Source: Phlyctochytrium arcticum
Taxonomy: Eukaryota; Chytridiomycota; Chytridiomycetes; Chytridiales; Chytridiaceae
Assembly (NCBI GenBank): GCA_025602905.1
Contig: JAHLKI010000003.1
Location: 930,001-994,000, forward strand
DNA length: 64,000 nucleotides
Reading direction: 5' to 3'
Both the position numbers and the translations under genes were made by a program. The notes under the pieces are model-generated. The model saw only the letters and a program-made list of their open reading frames with translations. It made no database searches and was not told the origin of the DNA. Of this stretch, positions 60,666 to 64,000 are shown piece by piece; within the stretch, counting starts at the first letter, position 1, and each line of letters begins with the position of its first letter.

Positions 60666-62975
60666 ATGCTCACCCTCCATACGCCTGAACTATCTGATTC
60701 CGATGATGATTTGTAAGGATGGTGATGACGCGTAAACAAACATTGCTCACCTCATTTTGCCAGTAACTTCGCGTATGATACCGCACTTGCACAATATGTC
60801 GAAACTGCCAATATGAATACTGCCAACATGGATACTGTCATTATGGATGCTGCGGGATATGAAGCAAACTTCGACCCCCGGAACGACAATCAGTCCGCTG
60901 CCGAATTTGGGGCTGCCCGCGACATACGCACCGACAACCATCAGCTACAATCCCCCCCAATTGTCGATAAGCAAATGCTGCCCCCCGCAATAGATGGAAT
61001 TGGATGCCATACCCGCGAAGACTTACAGGACGCTATCAATGCCTTTGCTGGGAACCAAGGCTACGCGGTCACCATCAGAAGAACGGCAAAGAAGGGCAGA
61101 AAGATTACGTTCGGGTGTTGTCATGGGCGAGCCAAAGACAAACCTGGCGGAGGCAGAAAGCGCTTGCCGGAAGGCGCCGTCCACCGAAACAGAGGAAAGA
61201 GGCAATTTGGATGTGAAGCAACTATGACCGGAAAGCTATGCCCGGACGGCCTGTGGAGATTGACGGCAGTTTCCGGGCATCAGCACAACCATCCACCCAC
61301 TCACCAACCCCAAGACTACCCTGTTCTCCGTCGTCTGACGGTCGCCACTGAAGAGTCCGTCGTACATATACACCAAAGCGGCGTGACGCCAGCTGCCATT
61401 ATCAGTACAGTGCGAAAAAGTAATCCCAGTACAAACATTTGCCAACAGTCGGTTTACAATGCCGTTGGCAAAGCCAAGCAGATCGATCTGAATGGCAAAA
61501 CGCCTCTTCAGCGGCTTCTGGAAGATCTCGAACAGGACCGCTGGGTATATCGCCTCAAGCGGAACGAGGCTGGTGACTTGTCCAGCTTGTTTTTCACGCA
61601 CAAAACATCCCTGAAATGGGCGAGGACCTATCCGACATCCATCATGATGGATTGTACATATAAGACAAATCGCTTCAAAATGCCTCGTCTCCATGTAGTC
61701 GGCATGACCTCCACCAATCAGACCTTCTCCATCGGCTTTTGCTTCATGACTGCTGAGGATGAAGTAGGCTACAGCTGGGCGATCCGCGCGTTGGTTGACT
61801 GTGTTTACAAAGGATATCAACTTCCAAGCGTGATTGCAACCGATAGAGAGAATGCCTGGATGAACGTGCTCGAGACCGTGATTCCCAGCGCCAAGCTACT
61901 GCTCTGTCGTTGGCACATTTTCAAGAATTTAGCTGCAAACTTAAAGTCGGTGGTAGGTGATGACGACTGGTGGGCAGCCTTGGAGCGTGACTTTTGGAAA
62001 ATTGTGGGGGCTGCAACGGAGGAAGCATTCCGCATTGAATGGGCAAGATTTCTAACAACTTGGGAGGAGATCCCCAGAATCACATCGTACATCACCGAGG
62101 AATAGGTCGGACCGTACAAGGAACGATTTATCACTTGCTGGACGAACGTAGTTCCGCATTTAGGCAATTTGAACACCTCCAGAGTAGAAGGTGCCCATCA
62201 CATGCTTAAATCCTATGTTCCCACTTCAACCAAAACTCTACTCGAGGTAGTTCGAGCCGTGGAACGATGCCTCACCAACCGAGATGACGAGCTGGAGAAG
62301 TCATTGACAAAAAATCAAACCACAATCTACCCATCCACAAACCATCCGATTTTTGACTCTGTAGGGATGATGGTCTCAACGTTTGCCCTCGATCTCGCTG
62401 CTGAGGGAGTGGCTGACTGTATGATGCCATGTGGACAGAGACCAGCTGCCGAATGCTCCCAGACGTTTGCGGTATGGAAGGGTGTTCCGTGCAGGCATCA
62501 TATGATGCGTTTGCTGATCAGCGGAGGGGTCCTTGCCGTCAACAATTTCCATGAACATTGGCGGCTGAAAAGGTTACTGCCAATTGTGGAAGAATTCCAT
62601 GCAGTTACTGGCATTGAGCTGGAGGAGACACAGGAGGAGAGCGCTGAAGATCGCAATGGCCAAGCAGACCTTGGAGCGCCACCCTTGTGGTCTGCATTGA
62701 GCCAATCTCAGCAAGCGGAGATCCTGGAGTTACTCGCCCGTCCTGTCAGCGATCCAGTAGTGCGACGAACAAAGGGCCGACCCCAAGGGGCAAAAGGCAA
62801 GAAACACAGTAAGGCGGCGACGAGTATGCAGCGGGACCCCTCGCTTTTTGAGCACGCCGCACGTCCCAAAATCAATTGTAGTGCGTGCAAAGCGGCCGGC
62901 CGGCCATCCGAGGGTCATAGGAAGAACAGCCCGAAGTGCCCGAGCCTTGCTGGACCGTCGTGCTCCACATTCTAG
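60666..62975 (+). pseudogene. MULE-3 transposase (FAR1 type), one in-frame stop
   Basis: Start ATG at 60,666 (MLTLHTPELSDSDDD). Intron 60,713-60,763 (GTAAGG..GCCAG) joins in phase to NFAYDTALAQYVETA. Zinc-binding N-domain with FGCCHGRAKDK, RQFGCEATMTGK and GHQHNHPP. DDE core: Asp in SIMMDCTYKTN, Asp in VIATDRENAW, CRWHIFKN, Glu in TSRVEGAHHMLK. SWIM-like CSQTFAVWKGVPCRHHM. The C-terminus has an AT-hook-like KGRPQGAKGKK and a final Cys-rich NCSACKAAGRP..KCPS. The only lesion I see is TAG at 62,103-62,105, between the second Asp and the Glu. Reading through gives about 750 residues, normal for this family. A recent loss, or readthrough. Confidence 0.9.
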
Positions 62976-63022
62976 TGTATTTATTGTGTGTAAATTTTGT
63001 GTTGTGTTTTAGTTTTGTTTTC

Positions 63023-63114
63023 CTCAATTAAATCCCTTTTTGTACAAATTTTATCCTTTTTGGGGGGGCGTCGCTGTAACTTTTCCACCCCAGGCGTCGC
63101 GCTAGGACTTCCCT
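63023..63114 (-). repeat. MULE-3 right TIR (92 bp)
   Basis: Inverse of the left end, CTCAATTAAATCCC...GGACTTCCCT. Confidence 0.95.
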
Positions 63115-64000
63115 TTTTTTACACTCTGGACAAAAAGCGAGAACTTATTAAGATGCACCGCAAAGGTCGGTCAAAGGCCAGTACAGCAAGAGAATTTCTG
63201 CATGCCCAGCTGTAACGAGTTTGAAAGCTCCAATTTTTCCGATGAAGCTTTGTGCAAATGGCAAAAAACGGTCGCCAATTGTCTCTCTGACACTACCAAA
63301 GGTTATGTGAACGCTGGGTAAATGCCTTCTCCACACCAGTGCGGTTGAGAATACAAACTCCGGACTGCGATTTCTGACAGTGCGGACCGTACGTCATGAT
63401 GTAGGCATGCGCATCTTGTATTCATATATTGTCAAAGTGAGTATTTTTTCCGTTATCACTACTCATTTTCCTTGGCCGTTCCAGGAAAATTTCAACGCAG
63501 GATGTCGTTTTGGCCGGTGGCCCAACCTTTTTCAGATGCATGCCCTTACCCTGATAAAGTTGATACTATTGACAGCAGGTATGATTCCCGAAACCAGTCA
63601 GACAGCATTCGCGAGACAGCTCCTGGTCGATATTAGGGTATGGATGCCAGAAGATGACGATGACAAACTGGTCGCAGAAGACGCCAAAGTGTTTCTTGGG
63701 TCTGAGTGGCAATGTTATAATTCTCTTGCCAACCCCCCAATCAACCTCACCAATGACCCCACCGCCAACTCCACTAACACCCCCACTACCACCAGTAATC
63801 CCACAGCCAACTCCACTAACAATCCCATCTCCAACCCCCCTTCCAATGTTGTCTTGAATGGCTCGCAGAAGTAGCAATCTGTGGACCAAGAAACTATTAC
63901 ATCCCTCTTCCAACCTACTAGCTCCCATGCAGCCTCATTCAAGTGCCCCCCCCCTTGACGATCGCCCAATTCATGGACTTCCTGGGAATCCACTCGACGG
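63115..64000 (+). other. Flank of MULE-3; no firm gene
   Basis: Directly after the TIR, TLDKKRELIKMHRKGRSKAS (63,123-63,182) looks like a helix-turn-helix segment interrupted by the MULE. At 63,380-63,874 a 164-aa frame has VDIRVWMPEDDDDKLVAEDA and an Asn/Thr/Pro-rich repeat tail (minisatellite-like GCCAACTCCACTAAC units at about 63,750-63,830). Gene identity unknown. Confidence 0.4.

Larger units (their letters stand above)
60441..63114 (+). mobile_element. MULE-3, complete Mutator-like element with 92-bp TIRs
   Basis: TIRs at 60,441-60,532 and 63,023-63,114, starting AGGGAAGTCCTAGCGC and ending GGGATTTAATTGAG, with only a few mismatches. Both ends are flanked by T runs (seven T before, six T after), consistent with a T-rich target duplication. 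One spliced transposase gene fills the inside. Total 2,674 bp. The best-preserved DNA transposon in the window. Confidence 0.93.

Noticed and set aside
63566..63993. Hydrophobic minus-strand frames (LVELAVGLLVVVGVLVELAV)
   Set aside because: Antisense of an Asn/Thr/Pro minisatellite; apparent membrane segment is an artefact of the repeat.

Overview
This 64 kb window looks like a repeat island of a fungal nuclear genome, perhaps Basidiomycota or an early-diverging lineage. The evidence is short (about 50-70 bp) GT..AG introns, chromodomain Ty3/gypsy elements, Helitrons with a DUF6570-like N-terminal block, FAR1-type MULE transposases with SWIM zinc fingers, and a Zn2Cys6-like cysteine cluster. 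I recognise no housekeeping gene, rRNA or true tRNA. Nearly everything is mobile DNA, much of it nested and broken by stops and frameshifts.

Layout. 1-2.2 kb: 3' end of Ty3/gypsy family A (integrase, chromodomain, LTR) inside a decayed Pif1-like helicase (2.2-3.7 kb). 4.4-5.6 kb: small minus-strand gene bracketed by diverged direct repeats. 5.66-8.32 kb: MULE-1. 9.4-17.7 kb: Helitron-1 (DUF6570-like block, HUH/Y2 Rep, Pif1-type helicase, all broken). Inside it, at about 11.45-13.83 kb, lies an apparently near-complete genome-length copy of a circular Rep-encoding ssDNA (CRESS-DNA) virus. Its capsid gene and an uninterrupted Rep gene meet tail to tail, and a candidate stem-loop origin lies upstream of Rep. 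18.9-21.1 kb: decayed minus-strand multi-exon gene of unknown function. 21,117-28,152: complete Ty3/gypsy family B with TSD TGGAT.

29,061-46,444 is a Russian doll. An approximately 5.3 kb DNA transposon has TIRs beginning CCATAAATACCTGGCTC, TA target duplication and a large transposase-like gene. It was split first or second by a complete gypsy A (30,001-37,097, TSD ACGGA) and by a complete Ty1/copia element (38,304-43,246, TSD GATTG, identical LTRs, half-tRNA primer site). The TIR element itself sits just past the helicase stop region of a second Helitron (46.4-48.1 kb, minus strand).

48-55.8 kb holds fragments of unknown genes and another decayed Pif1 helicase. 56.1-59.3 kb is MULE-2. 60,441-63,114 is MULE-3, with 92-bp TIRs and one in-frame stop. 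The last kilobase holds no clear gene.

The genes do not form a pathway; they are independent selfish elements layered over time. The most notable items are the endogenous CRESS virus inside a rolling-circle transposon, which puts two unrelated HUH replication proteins in one locus, and the apparently undescribed TA-targeting TIR transposon.
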